Of a stretch of DNA of 64,000 nt, positions 53,154 through 61,333 are shown piece after piece (position 1 is the first letter of the stretch; every line of letters begins with the position of its first letter). Location of the stretch: the NCBI RefSeq assembly GCF_002897295.1, contig NZ_BEXF01000004.1, positions 124,001 to 188,000 on the forward strand, given 5' to 3'. The DNA comes from Brevibacillus reuszeri. GTDB taxonomy: Bacteria; Bacillota; Bacilli; Brevibacillales; Brevibacillaceae. Below the pieces are notes generated by a model. That model was not told where the DNA came from and made no database searches. It worked only from the letters and a program-made list of their open reading frames with translations. The position numbers were made by a program, and so were the translations under genes.

Positions 53154-53630
53154 ATGCAAATCAAATCATCTTATGAGCTATCCAAACAGTCCAAACAAGA
53201 ATTTTTCACCACTCATTGGGGAAGTCCGAAAATGGTGATATCAAGCGGTGTTTTTCAATGCGATGAGCTGGAAGGCTACGCCGTGCACGAAGACGATGGC
53301 ACTATTACCGGCTACATTTCCTACGTCATTGATGGCGATACCTGTGAGATCATCTCACTCGACAGCCTCGTCGAACAAAAAGGAATCGGTACAGCACTCG
53401 TCCAAAAAGCAGAGGAAGCCGCCAAACAAGCAGGCTGCAGTCAAATGAAGCTAGTGACGACCAACGACAACCTGCACGCTCTCGGCTTTTACCAAAGACG
53501 AGGCTACCAATTCAGCGAGCTGTACATAAACGCAGTGGACAAGGCCCGCAGGATCAAGCCGGAGATTCCTCTGGTAGCGGATAATGGAATTCCAATTCGT
53601 GATGAAATACTGTTGGTGAAAAAGCTGTAA
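53154..53630 (+). CDS. GNAT-family N-acetyltransferase
   Basis: The 158-residue GNAT protein has the core acetyl-CoA site V-x-x-x-x-Q-x-x-G-x-G/A (SLVEQKGIGTALVQKAEEAAKQAG) and the LHALGFYQRRGYQF strand. The acceptor substrate is unknown. ATG at 53154 follows AAGGTGG. It is 41 bp behind the oxidoreductase gene and is followed by a weak hairpin (GGCACTT 53653-53659 / AAGTGCC 53670-53676) in a T-rich region that may terminate it. Confidence 0.88.
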   Translation: MQIKSSYELSKQSKQEFFTTHWGSPKMVISSGVFQCDELEGYAVHEDDGTITGYISYVIDGDTCEIISLDSLVEQKGIGTALVQKAEEAAKQAGCSQMKLVTTNDNLHALGFYQRRGYQFSELYINAVDKARRIKPEIPLVADNGIPIRDEILLVKKL

Positions 53631-53750
53631 GGAAATCACGGAATTAGGAGAGGGCACTTTTTGTAAAGGAAGTGCCTATTTCGTCTATTTTTGAGATAAA
53701 AATCATTATTTGAATTCGCTCTCAATCATGTAAGCAACAAAATAATGAAA

Positions 53751-53974
53751 AGCTGGCCGAGGAAAAAGGAGAAAAAGCGAAGCTCTTTGGAACCCTACCC
53801 AGGCGAAAGGGAAAAAGCGAAACACGCCTTTAAGCGTCCACCCCTGATCAGCAACCTGAATCAACCACTTTGGACGCGGTTTCGCTTTTTCCCTGAAGCC
53901 GCACAGTGAAGCCCCCTTAGCTGGGTTCCAAGAAGCTGGAGCTTTTTCTCCTTTTTCCTCCCACCACGCCAGCT
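53751..53974. repeat. Giant nested inverted repeat (about 220 nt hairpin)
   Basis: The 438-bp gap between the GNAT and Rrf2 genes is dominated by one long foldback. From outside in: AGCTGGC (53751-53757) / GCCAGCT (53968-53974); a perfect 18-bp arm (53761-53778 / 53941-53958); TGGAACCC (53788-53795) / GGGTTCCA (53923-53930); a perfect 16-bp arm (53808-53823 / 53879-53894); GCGTCCA (53834-53840) / TGGACGC (53871-53877); and a 30-nt loop. A minus-strand frame (53706-54014) runs through it but looks like a by-product of the purine-rich arm. It may be a structured RNA, a miniature mobile element or a genome-wide repeat family. Confidence 0.85.
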
Positions 53975-54068
53975 CCTCATATCCGCCCGCCACCAACACT
54001 TCGTATATTGACATTCCAAACTGTACGTTTTAAGATTACAGTATCGTTCCCGAAAGGACGTCTGTGAC

Positions 54069-54509
54069 GTGAATAGTGAATTTACTATAGCTGTCCACAG
54101 CTTAGCCCTCTTGGCGCACATCCCGGACCATATGGCTAGCAGTGAGCTAATCGCAAAAAATGTACGTACCAATCCAGCGAGAATTCGCAAGATCATGAGT
54201 ATTTTGCGCAACCATGGCTTTGTGAGGACAAAAGAAGGAATTGGCGGCGGATATATACTCGCTTGTGATCCAGAAGAAGTTACGCTTGCACAGATTTATC
54301 GCTCTGTTTCCAATGGAACTCTAAAGCCGCATTGGTGCTCTGGAGACCCGGAAGAATCTTGCATGGTTTCTTCTAATATGCATAGTGTTATGGATCAAAT
54401 TTTTTGTGAAGCCGAAGTTTACTTTACCAATTACCTGGATCGAATCACAATTGCATCCGTACTGGAAAAAATCAAGCAAGGTCCGTGTCCGCTAGAGAAG
54501 GAAAAGTAG
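54069..54509 (+). CDS. Rrf2-family transcriptional regulator
   Basis: The 146-residue winged-helix regulator shows FTIAVHSLALLA, SELIAKNVRTNPARIRKIMSILRNHGFVRTKEGIGGGYILA, then a Cys-containing segment (HWCSGDPEESCMVSS). The spacing resembles YwnA-type members rather than the iron-sulfur IscR triad. GTG at 54069 follows AAAGGACG. It is upstream of an IDEAL-like protein and thioredoxin-like gene. Redox sensing by the Cys pair is an inference. Confidence 0.9.
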   Translation: MNSEFTIAVHSLALLAHIPDHMASSELIAKNVRTNPARIRKIMSILRNHGFVRTKEGIGGGYILACDPEEVTLAQIYRSVSNGTLKPHWCSGDPEESCMVSSNMHSVMDQIFCEAEVYFTNYLDRITIASVLEKIKQGPCPLEKEK

Positions 54510-54569
54510 CTGCCAGTACTCTTACTCTAACTGTAACTTTTTTAACAACAATTAAGGTGGTGCGACAGT

Positions 54570-54962
54570 ATGAATCATGAAGAGCTTGTAGAAGTTGGTG
54601 ACTGGGTCAAGGGTAAAACCAAAAATGGAGAATTGATACACGGCTTTGTTGAAAGCACGGATTCATTACGAGGTACCGTCAAAGTATATGTGGTGAACAG
54701 TGATAATGATGTTGCCGTGGGAAAAAGTGTTGTGACTGTCAAGCAATGGATCGACGTCCTGCCTGTTTCTACCTTTGATGATGAAGAACAGCTGAGTGAC
54801 TTGATCGATTTAGCTCTTGTAACCAAGGATAAAGAGTGGTTTACTGAACTATCTACAAAAAACGCAACGAAAAAGCAATCGAAACGTATTACTGAGGAAG
54901 ATCGTGCCAGAAAATCGGGTGTTCGAAATCGGTTAGGCAGATCAGCTATTTGGGAGCAATAA
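54570..54962 (+). CDS. IDEAL-domain-like hypothetical protein, 130 aa
   Basis: The protein has an N-terminal SH3-like strand region (VEVGDWVKGKTKNGELIHGFVES) and a middle segment LIDLALVTKDKEWFTELS that resembles the IDEAL domain of some Bacillus proteins. The C-terminal 35 residues are basic and low in complexity (KNATKKQSKRITEEDRARKSG). The function is unknown. ATG at 54570 follows AAGGTGGTG. The downstream thioredoxin-like gene starts 31 bp later, so they may be cotranscribed. Confidence 0.75.
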   Translation: MNHEELVEVGDWVKGKTKNGELIHGFVESTDSLRGTVKVYVVNSDNDVAVGKSVVTVKQWIDVLPVSTFDDEEQLSDLIDLALVTKDKEWFTELSTKNATKKQSKRITEEDRARKSGVRNRLGRSAIWEQ

Positions 54963-54993
54963 CACATTTACAATAAAGGCAGGGGAATGTAAG

Positions 54994-55557
54994 ATGGCTA
55001 CGGTCGTTCAAAGCGCATGGTTTGAAAAAGGAATGACATTTGCACAGTATTTGGAGAGCATGAAGGTAAATCGCGATGAGCTGACACGCGTTTATGAACA
55101 GCTTGAATTTACCGAAGAGGATCACGCATTTTGGCAAGAGCTGGCTGCGAAAAGCAGCAAAGGGATTGTTCTTACAGCAGATTGGTGTGGAGATGCTGCT
55201 TTGAACGTACCTGTTTTGCAGCGGATTGCGGAAGAAGCGAATATCGAATGGCGCTTTCTCATTCGCGACGAGAATTTGGAGCTGATGGATCAGTACTTGA
55301 CCAACGGGACCTCCAGAGCGATTCCGATTTTTATTTTCCTCGATGAGGAAGGACACGAGACAGCAGTATGGGGACCTCGGGCTCCAGAAGTCCAGGAAAT
55401 GATTACTTCTTTGAGAACGACGCTGCCAGCAGCAGATGCGCCTGATTTTGAAGAGAAGCAAAAACAGCTGTATCGTTCGTTCAAGGAAACCATCACTTCC
55501 GATCCGACCATCTGGCGTGCTGTCATTGAAAGTGTGAAAGCAAAGCTAAAAGGATAA
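54994..55557 (+). CDS. Thioredoxin-like family protein
   Basis: The 187-residue protein has a thioredoxin fold: GIVLTADWCGDAALNVPVLQRIAEE (single Cys near residue 65) and the cis-Pro-like region SRAIPIFIFLDEEGHE. It lacks the CxxC pair, so it is not a classical thioredoxin. It resembles the Thioredoxin_9 family (YbbN/YtpP-like single-Cys members). Possible roles are a bacillithiol-type reductase or a chaperone, neither proven. ATG at 54994 follows AGGGGAATG. Confidence 0.85.
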   Translation: MATVVQSAWFEKGMTFAQYLESMKVNRDELTRVYEQLEFTEEDHAFWQELAAKSSKGIVLTADWCGDAALNVPVLQRIAEEANIEWRFLIRDENLELMDQYLTNGTSRAIPIFIFLDEEGHETAVWGPRAPEVQEMITSLRTTLPAADAPDFEEKQKQLYRSFKETITSDPTIWRAVIESVKAKLKG

Positions 55558-55588
55558 AGACAAAAGAAAAATCTATAAATGGATAGGA

Positions 55589-56800
55589 ATGGAAAAAATA
55601 ATGAGTTCTTCAGGGAATAGTCAACGACCGATTCTCTTTCTGATGATTAACATGTTTATTGCAATGCTGGGAATCGGCCTAATTATTCCGATTCTGCCCG
55701 AGTTTTTAAAAGAGTTCGGCGCGGGCGGAAAAACAGCCGGATACCTGGTTGCCGCGTTTGGATTAACCCAGTTTCTGTTTTCACCCTTAGCAGGGGAATG
55801 GTCAGATAAATACGGTCGAAAAATTATGATCGTATCTGGTCTCGTGCTTTTTACGATTTCCAATCTGATTTTTGCATTGGCTGAGCATACATGGGTACTC
55901 TATCTCTCGCGCCTGATCGGTGGGATCGGCGCAGCGGCGATGATTCCATCCATGCTTGCGTATGTTGCAGACATTACGTCTGAAGCAAATCGCGGAAAAG
56001 GTTTGGGGCTTCTCGGCGCAGCCATGTCCCTCGGGTTTGTTATCGGACCTGGAATTGGCGGTTTTCTTGCGGAGCTGGGATTACGGATGCCGTTTTACAT
56101 TTCAGCAGCAGTTGGTGCTGTAGCAGCGATTGGTTCCATGCTCTTCTTGTCTGAGTCGCTTGCTAAAGAAAAACAACTGGCGGCACGAAACGATAAGTCA
56201 AAGAAGGAAAACATCTTTATTCAGCTCGGCACTTCCTTCCGCTCGTCGTATTTCATCATGCTCGTGCTGATTTTCACTATGACCTTTGGGTTAGCGAATT
56301 TCGAAGTCATCTTCCCACTTTTTGTAGATGCCAAGTTTGGCTACACACCGCGTGATATTTCCATCATTATCACTGTCGGTGCACTTGCTGGAACGATTGT
56401 TCAGGCAGCGCTGATCGGCAAGCTCATTACTCGTTTTGGCGAGAAAAAGCTGATCAACTGGACTTTCTTCTTTTCCGCTGTAGCCATGGTATTGATGCTG
56501 TTGTCAGGAAACTTCTGGTACATGCTCGTACTCACTGTTCTTTTCTTCACATTGACATCCATTATGCGCCCGGCCATCAATACGTTGATTTCGAAGCGTG
56601 CAGGAGATGAGCAAGGCTTTGTGGCAGGGATGAACAACGCTTATATGAGCTTGGGAAATATTTTTGGCCCAGCCGTTGCGGGTACATTGTACGGTTTCCA
56701 TTTGAACGCGCCTTACTTGTTTGGAGCGATCATTCTGGTGCTCAGCTTGTTCCTGTCCAGAATCGAAGGACGTCGCAAATTGAAGCAAGTTGCTGCATAA
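55589..56800 (+). CDS. MFS multidrug exporter, NorA/Bmr/Blt-like
   Basis: The protein of about 400 residues has 12 predicted membrane segments and NorA/Bmr family signatures: MFIAMLGIGLIIPILPEFL, the motif A loop GEWSDKYGRK, RLIGGIGAAAMIPSMLAYVAD and motif C-like GFVIGPGIGGFLAE. These proton-driven exporters remove cationic drugs, dyes and quinolones. The start is either ATG 55589 or ATG 55601; AGGAATGG fits the latter better. It stands alone with its own terminator. Confidence 0.92.
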   Translation: MEKIMSSSGNSQRPILFLMINMFIAMLGIGLIIPILPEFLKEFGAGGKTAGYLVAAFGLTQFLFSPLAGEWSDKYGRKIMIVSGLVLFTISNLIFALAEHTWVLYLSRLIGGIGAAAMIPSMLAYVADITSEANRGKGLGLLGAAMSLGFVIGPGIGGFLAELGLRMPFYISAAVGAVAAIGSMLFLSESLAKEKQLAARNDKSKKENIFIQLGTSFRSSYFIMLVLIFTMTFGLANFEVIFPLFVDAKFGYTPRDISIIITVGALAGTIVQAALIGKLITRFGEKKLINWTFFFSAVAMVLMLLSGNFWYMLVLTVLFFTLTSIMRPAINTLISKRAGDEQGFVAGMNNAYMSLGNIFGPAVAGTLYGFHLNAPYLFGAIILVLSLFLSRIEGRRKLKQVAA

Positions 56801-56817
56801 ATAACTAGTATGGAACG

Positions 56818-56863
56818 AAAGAGTAGTACAAAGTGGATTTACAGCTTTGTGCTACTCTTTTTT
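56818..56863 (+). terminator. Rho-independent terminator after the MFS exporter
   Basis: AAAGAGTAGTACAAAG (56818-56833) pairs with CTTTGTGCTACTCTTT (56845-56860) with one T-G pair and leads into T. Confidence 0.88.
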
Positions 56864-57011
56864 ATGTACTTGAAATGAATGGTTCAGGGTTTGGGATAAT
56901 GTCCCAATACAGGAAAAAAGACCTGAGCGTGAATGGATAATCGGTCCAATTGTCTCCCTTGCCATTATTTAGGATAATGGAGCGTAGTGATTTTGGAGGG
57001 GGACGTTATCT

Positions 57012-58418
57012 TTGAGAAAAGAGATGATGATGCTGCTTCTTTTGGTGATGATGGTGATAGGCTGTAGTCAGCAGCAAAGTGTTGACGTGCAATCAGCACC
57101 TGTCCAGCAGGAAATAGCTAAGCAGGAGGATCAACCAAAGCGGGAGGAGGCGCCCGTGACGGAAACGGCAGTGACACTTGTGGAAGAACCGCCTGCCAGA
57201 GAAGCATTGCCGCCGTTAAAACGAGAGCTGACCGCCTTTGAGCTCAGCCTTGCCAATCAACCGATAGGGAAGTACGCCGGTGAAAACTATGATGAGCAGA
57301 AAATAAATCAAGAGCTGGATAAGCTGCCTGCTGATCTAAGCGCTGATCAATATTTGCAAGAGCTGTTGAAACTCATGGGTGAAGATTATCGCCCGCATAT
57401 CGTTACGTTTGCTAATTTTGACTCGAGTGTAGAGGTGGACCTTGCGCGGCCAACTGAGGACATAATGCTGCCAGAGGATAAGCGTACTCATTTTGCTCTG
57501 TTAATTGATGCGAGTGGAAGTATGAAAGGAAAAGTGGGCGGAAAAACGAAAATGGCCGCTGCGAAGGAAGCCATTGACCAATTCGCCGCCATGCTGCCGA
57601 AAAACGCTACCATCTCATTGCGCGTGTACGGTCACAAAGGTAGTGGAAGTGATCAAGACAAGGCATTATCCTGTGGAAGCACGGAGGTTTTCTATTCGCA
57701 AGCGGGCTATGAGGCAAAGGCTTTCGGTGAGGCTCTGGCCAAAATTGAGCCGGCAGGCTGGACGCCAATCGCCAAAGCGCTTGAAGCTGTTAAACAAGAT
57801 ATTCCTCCAAATACAACGGAAACGATTGTGTATGTGGTGAGTGACGGCATCGAGACATGTGGGGGAAATGCCGTAGAAGCAGCTAAAACACTCGGTCAAT
57901 CGAAAATTCAAACTGTCGTGAATATCATTGGCTTTGACGTAGACAACGACGGTCAGCGCATGTTAAAGCAGGTCGCAGATGCGGGAAAAGGCGTCTACAT
58001 AACGGTTCAGGATGAAAAAGCATTAAAGCAGTATTTGCGGGGCGAATACAACAAGCTCAAGCTAGCTTGGTATGAGTGGAAGGAAAAAGGCAAAGCGCAA
58101 GCACTGGACATGAAAGAAGAGAAGAAAAAGCTTGCGCATGAAACGAAGGATAAAATCAAAGTGATGGTCGAAGAAGAAAAACAACGACTGCTTCGAGCGC
58201 GAGAATATTTGAAACAAAGGTTCAATCGAAAAGGCGAGATTATGGATACCGATACGGCGATCATAGATCGGAAGCAGCAAATATGGCAGTATGCAGTAGA
58301 TGTTGGCAACGGGTTGTGGAGAGAGTCTGTGGATAATGGAAACGAGCAGTGGCGTGGAATCATTAAGGAAGGAAATCAGGGGGCACGAGACGCGATCGAA
58401 AAGCGAGATTCTCAGTAA
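57012..58418 (+). CDS. VWA-domain lipoprotein
   Basis: The 468-residue protein starts with TTG at 57012 after GGAGGGGGACG. It has a signal peptide with lipobox VIGC (Cys at about 18), a Glu/Pro-rich linker and a von Willebrand A domain with MIDAS motif DASGS and VSDGIETCGG. This closely recalls the YwmC/YwmD-type secreted VWA proteins of Bacillus. The C-terminal 110 residues are a Lys/Glu-rich coiled coil (EEKKKLAHETKDKIK) ending in a repeat-like QYAVDVGNGLW-ESVDNGNEQW. The role is probably cell-surface and metal-dependent binding. Confidence 0.85.
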   Translation: MRKEMMMLLLLVMMVIGCSQQQSVDVQSAPVQQEIAKQEDQPKREEAPVTETAVTLVEEPPAREALPPLKRELTAFELSLANQPIGKYAGENYDEQKINQELDKLPADLSADQYLQELLKLMGEDYRPHIVTFANFDSSVEVDLARPTEDIMLPEDKRTHFALLIDASGSMKGKVGGKTKMAAAKEAIDQFAAMLPKNATISLRVYGHKGSGSDQDKALSCGSTEVFYSQAGYEAKAFGEALAKIEPAGWTPIAKALEAVKQDIPPNTTETIVYVVSDGIETCGGNAVEAAKTLGQSKIQTVVNIIGFDVDNDGQRMLKQVADAGKGVYITVQDEKALKQYLRGEYNKLKLAWYEWKEKGKAQALDMKEEKKKLAHETKDKIKVMVEEEKQRLLRAREYLKQRFNRKGEIMDTDTAIIDRKQQIWQYAVDVGNGLWRESVDNGNEQWRGIIKEGNQGARDAIEKRDSQ

Positions 58419-58421
58419 ACA

Positions 58422-58477
58422 AAGTAGAAGGAGAGAGACACGGGGCACCGCCCTGATGTCGCTATCCTTCTTTACTT
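58422..58477. terminator. Possible terminator between convergent genes
   Basis: AAGTAGAAGGA (58422-58432) faces TCCTTCTTTACTT (58465-58477) with bulges, with a GGGGC / CCC core in between. It lacks a clear T-run and is a tentative call. Confidence 0.4.
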
Positions 58478-58486
58478 GTCGATCAG

Positions 58487-58879
58487 CTAGCTTTGTTTTG
58501 TAGTCGAGCCGTGATTATCCGGAACGAGACGAGGACCTGACAGTTGGTCTTTAGACGAGGCATCGTCTTCTACCAGTCGTCTCAAGGCATGCAGCTTATT
58601 TTCCCAGAAGCGCTCATAGTAGGCTAACCAGCTTTGCAGCTCCCGAAGAGGCTCTGGTTGCATGCGGTATCTCGTTTCGCGGCCGATTTTTTGCTCCTTG
58701 ACCAGTCCCGCTTCAGACAGGATGCGCAGATGCTTGGAAACGGCAGTCCGACTGATGGGAAAATGAGAACTAATTGCCGTTACAGCCATTTCCTGCTCGC
58801 TAAGAAGCTCCAGCAGCTTTCGGCGAGTCGGATCTGCTATCGCCTGAAAGACGTCATGCTTCGCAGGAGACGCGCTCAT
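58487..58879 (-). CDS. ArsR/SdpR-family transcriptional repressor
   Basis: The 130-residue winged-helix protein has HDVFQAIADPTRRKLLELLSEQEMAVTAISSHFPISRTAVSKHLRILSEAGLV, the classic ArsR/SdpR DNA-binding region. No metal-binding Cys cluster is visible, so it is of the autorepressor type paired with an SRPBCC (AHSA1) protein. It starts 0 bp after that gene ends on the same strand. Twin GAAACC operators upstream fit autoregulation. Confidence 0.92.
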   Translation of the reverse strand: MSASPAKHDVFQAIADPTRRKLLELLSEQEMAVTAISSHFPISRTAVSKHLRILSEAGLVKEQKIGRETRYRMQPEPLRELQSWLAYYERFWENKLHALRRLVEDDASSKDQLSGPRLVPDNHGSTTKQS

Positions 58880-59305
58880 TTACGCTTCCACATATGCTTT
58901 CAGCTTAGGCAGAACACTTGAATCCCAGCCCTGGTTCATTCTGTCGCGCACCACTGTATGAGTTTCGCCAAACTCGGTAACTGTATCCAGGGACCAGCCG
59001 GAATGAATCAGCGTAAACTCTGTTTGACCATCCAGGTCTTTCAAGCTGAAGGTAATTGTCCAATCCTTACCCCAACCAAAAACAAGTCGGTTCGGAGGGT
59101 CAATCTCTTTGACCACGCATGGCGAATCACCATAAGGAGAACGGATCGTGAAGGCTTGTCCTGCGATCGGTTGAAAGTCATTAGGCATGAACCAAGCGGA
59201 AATGCCGTCAGCTGTAGCGACAGCATCCCATACTTTTTGCAAAGGAGCTTGTAATACAAGGGTTTGTACAATATCCGGGATGGAATTGCTAGCAGAGTTA
59301 GTCAT
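58880..59305 (-). CDS. SRPBCC/AHSA1-domain protein
   Basis: The 141-residue START-like protein has the AHSA1 pattern: TLVLQAPLQKVWDAVATADGISAWFMPNDF at the N-terminus, NRLVFGWG, WTITFSLKDLDGQTEFTLIHSGW and a C-terminal helix with GWDSSVLPKLKAYVE. It probably binds a hydrophobic ligand or partner. It is in an operon with the ArsR-type repressor that immediately follows; usually the repressor gene comes first, so the order here is reversed. ATG ends at 59305 after a GGAGGC site. Confidence 0.9.
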   Translation of the reverse strand: MTNSASNSIPDIVQTLVLQAPLQKVWDAVATADGISAWFMPNDFQPIAGQAFTIRSPYGDSPCVVKEIDPPNRLVFGWGKDWTITFSLKDLDGQTEFTLIHSGWSLDTVTEFGETHTVVRDRMNQGWDSSVLPKLKAYVEA

Positions 59306-59358
59306 AAATGAGCCTCCAAATGTAAGTAGTTTTCAATCAACATTGGCATTAAAAATAG

Positions 59359-59408
59359 GAAACCAAAAAGTTTCGCTTTTTTGAGTATATGAAACCAAAT
59401 GGTTGCGC
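59359..59408. promoter_or_regulatory. Twin operator-like repeats upstream of the SRPBCC-ArsR operon
   Basis: Two 18-bp direct repeats, 59359-59376 and 59391-59408, share GAAACCAAA-x-x-GTT-x-CGC (15 of 18 identical) with a 32-bp period, three turns of the helix. Each is a weak palindrome (AACC/GGTT). They sit 53-103 bp upstream of the SRPBCC start, as expected for an ArsR-type autorepressor. Confidence 0.62.
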
Positions 59409-59409
59409 G

Positions 59410-60285
59410 TCAAGAGTTTAATCTGTTTGAATCCACTTGCTCTAAAAAAGTGAGAATGACTTGACTCATCGCTTCGTAATGCTCGAATACTATGATGTGC
59501 TCTGTATCGGGAATGATTACGGACCTGCTTGGAAATGGGAGGTCGCTTATTATCCTTTGAATAAACTGATTCTTCCATTCAAAGAATCGATGTTTGGCAG
59601 CAGGCATAAACAAGACGGGGCATTGGATATTGGCATAGAGCGGCTCTAGCTGAAGATCGTATAGGGAGGCCATGATTTGCGTGTAGGTGTCATTCGTTGT
59701 TGTGGGGGAAAGTAAGCCATCGCCTACAGTCCGCAGGGAAGGGACCCACCCTTGGAGAACGGCCTTTTCGACAATCGAATTCCACACCTTGCGTCGCTGC
59801 TGTTCATATTGAACATAAGCCGAAGCTGAGGGGAATAAGAGGTCAGACTGTTTTAACATCTGTACATGTTCTTCACGCGTAGTCGTAAACTTCCCGTCAG
59901 GACCTGAGTGATTCTGCATGGCCCCGTCCGAAAGACTGATCGATCGTACGCGAGAAGGGTAGATAGCAGCAAAAACTGCAGCCACATAACAGCCAAGAGA
60001 ACTTCCCACCAGATGTACTGATTCCAGCCTCAATTCATCCAGTACACCGAGCAGGTCCATGGCAAAGGCTTCGATTTCATAGCCGAAATCAGGCTGATCC
60101 GATTCTCCGTGACCACGCATATCGATGGCGTAAACTCTGTAACCGCTTGTGAATGCAGGGATGACGCCATTCCAGACCCAGGCATTGCCCGAGATAAAGT
60201 GTAGAAAAAGAATCGGCGTCCCCGTTGTGCTGTATTGATGAACCATGAGCTCGATTCCGTTTGTATGTATTTTCGTTTTTTTCAT
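59410..60285 (-). CDS. Alpha/beta-hydrolase fold protein
   Basis: The 291-residue hydrolase has the oxyanion-hole HFISG loop (29-33), DMRGHGESDQP, the nucleophile elbow GSSLGC with Ser96, and a C-terminal His near PDTEHIIVFEH. The fold covers esterases, lipases and haloalkane or carbon-carbon hydrolases, so the substrate is not predictable. No signal peptide is seen. It is on the same strand as the RpiR gene upstream but separated from it by a terminator-like hairpin. Confidence 0.9.
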   Translation of the reverse strand: MKKTKIHTNGIELMVHQYSTTGTPILFLHFISGNAWVWNGVIPAFTSGYRVYAIDMRGHGESDQPDFGYEIEAFAMDLLGVLDELRLESVHLVGSSLGCYVAAVFAAIYPSRVRSISLSDGAMQNHSGPDGKFTTTREEHVQMLKQSDLLFPSASAYVQYEQQRRKVWNSIVEKAVLQGWVPSLRTVGDGLLSPTTTNDTYTQIMASLYDLQLEPLYANIQCPVLFMPAAKHRFFEWKNQFIQRIISDLPFPSRSVIIPDTEHIIVFEHYEAMSQVILTFLEQVDSNRLNS

Positions 60286-60337
60286 AGACCATCACGTCCA
60301 TCCCAAAGAAAACTTGCCTCACTTCAAATATAGAAAT

Positions 60338-60361
60338 AACCCGAGTGCAGCGACTCGGGTT
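60338..60361. terminator. Terminator-like hairpin between RpiR and hydrolase genes
   Basis: A perfect 9-bp stem AACCCGAGT (60338-60346) / ACTCGGGTT (60353-60361) has a 6-base loop. It ends the minus-strand RpiR unit; T-rich flanks exist on both strands. Confidence 0.75.
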
Positions 60362-60387
60362 TGCTTTTCACTTCCAAAATGCCAGCT

Positions 60388-61254
60388 TTACTTGTCAGAA
60401 TCGACGTAGATCCCAAGACCGTTCCATGCATCCTCCAAATCATGCAATAAGCTCGTTGCCTTATCTGAATCCTGATGGGACATGGATCGCAGAATCGCCG
60501 TTAAAAGCGAAAGTGGAGCGACGAAGGACTCCATATGCGAAGCAATCCCGGTAGGTGTATAGAGGATTTCGTCCGCATAGCGGCATAAAGGCGATGACGG
60601 ATAGTCCGTGATGACGACGATGCGGGCACCTCGTTTTTTGCCAACTTCCAAGCAATCGACACTAAATCGCGTATATCTGGCAAAGCCGATTCCTACGATA
60701 ACATCATCTCCACCAAATCGGTGAATTCGGTCAACTGTCCGTGGCTCGCCGCTAAATAAAAGCGTATCCTTATTGAGCAAATTGAGATAGAAGTCAAAGA
60801 ACATGCCAAGCGACAGGGTACTTCGTGAGCTGACGATACCGATACGCTTGGCAGATAACAAAAGCTGTACGATTCGCTCAAATGCTTGCAAATCAATACG
60901 CTCCATCATCAGGTTCAGGTTATGCACATCTTCCTCAAAATGCTGCAAGACTGCTTGCTGACCAACCGTCGTGGCATTGCGAGACAACTGGAACCGCTCG
61001 CCTGTTGTGAGGCGTGACCGCACCATTTCCTGCAGTTCGCGTGACATGCCGGGAAAGCCGGAATAGCCGATAAAGGTGGCAAAGCGAGTAACCGTCGATT
61101 CGCTGACATTGGCTTCTCTTGCCATTTTCGCTACGTTATAAAAGGCAGACGACTCGGGATCATGCAGGATGACATCTGCGATCGCTTGCTGCGAAGGACT
61201 CATTTGCTGATACATATGAGATATCTTTTGTAAAACGGTAGGACTTGGATTCAA
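60388..61254 (-). CDS. RpiR-family transcriptional regulator with SIS domain
   Basis: The 288-residue protein has an RpiR-type N-terminal helix-turn-helix (SPSQQAIADVILHDPESSAFYNVAKMAREANVSESTVTRFATFIGYSGFPG) and a C-terminal sugar-isomerase (SIS) domain with SSRSTLSLGMFFDFYL and ITDYPSSPL. SIS regulators normally sense phosphosugars, but this one is grouped with amino-acid genes. TTG at 61254 (minus strand) follows AGGTGA; no better start is seen. It lies 79 bp behind the aminotransferase gene and probably controls the divergent operator. Confidence 0.88.
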   Translation of the reverse strand: MNPSPTVLQKISHMYQQMSPSQQAIADVILHDPESSAFYNVAKMAREANVSESTVTRFATFIGYSGFPGMSRELQEMVRSRLTTGERFQLSRNATTVGQQAVLQHFEEDVHNLNLMMERIDLQAFERIVQLLLSAKRIGIVSSRSTLSLGMFFDFYLNLLNKDTLLFSGEPRTVDRIHRFGGDDVIVGIGFARYTRFSVDCLEVGKKRGARIVVITDYPSSPLCRYADEILYTPTGIASHMESFVAPLSLLTAILRSMSHQDSDKATSLLHDLEDAWNGLGIYVDSDK

Positions 61255-61333
61255 GCATGATCACCTATCTTGTCCAGCATAAATTCTGGAATAAGTATAC
61301 GATAGGTTTCCTTGGGTGACAATCGGTGAGCCA

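Noticed and set aside
53706-54014. Minus-strand open frame of 102 codons across the giant inverted repeat
   Set aside because: It is rich in Lys/Glu/Phe/Trp only because it reads the purine/pyrimidine-biased arms, has no clear ribosome site and matches no family I know. Kept as part of the repeat, not as a gene.
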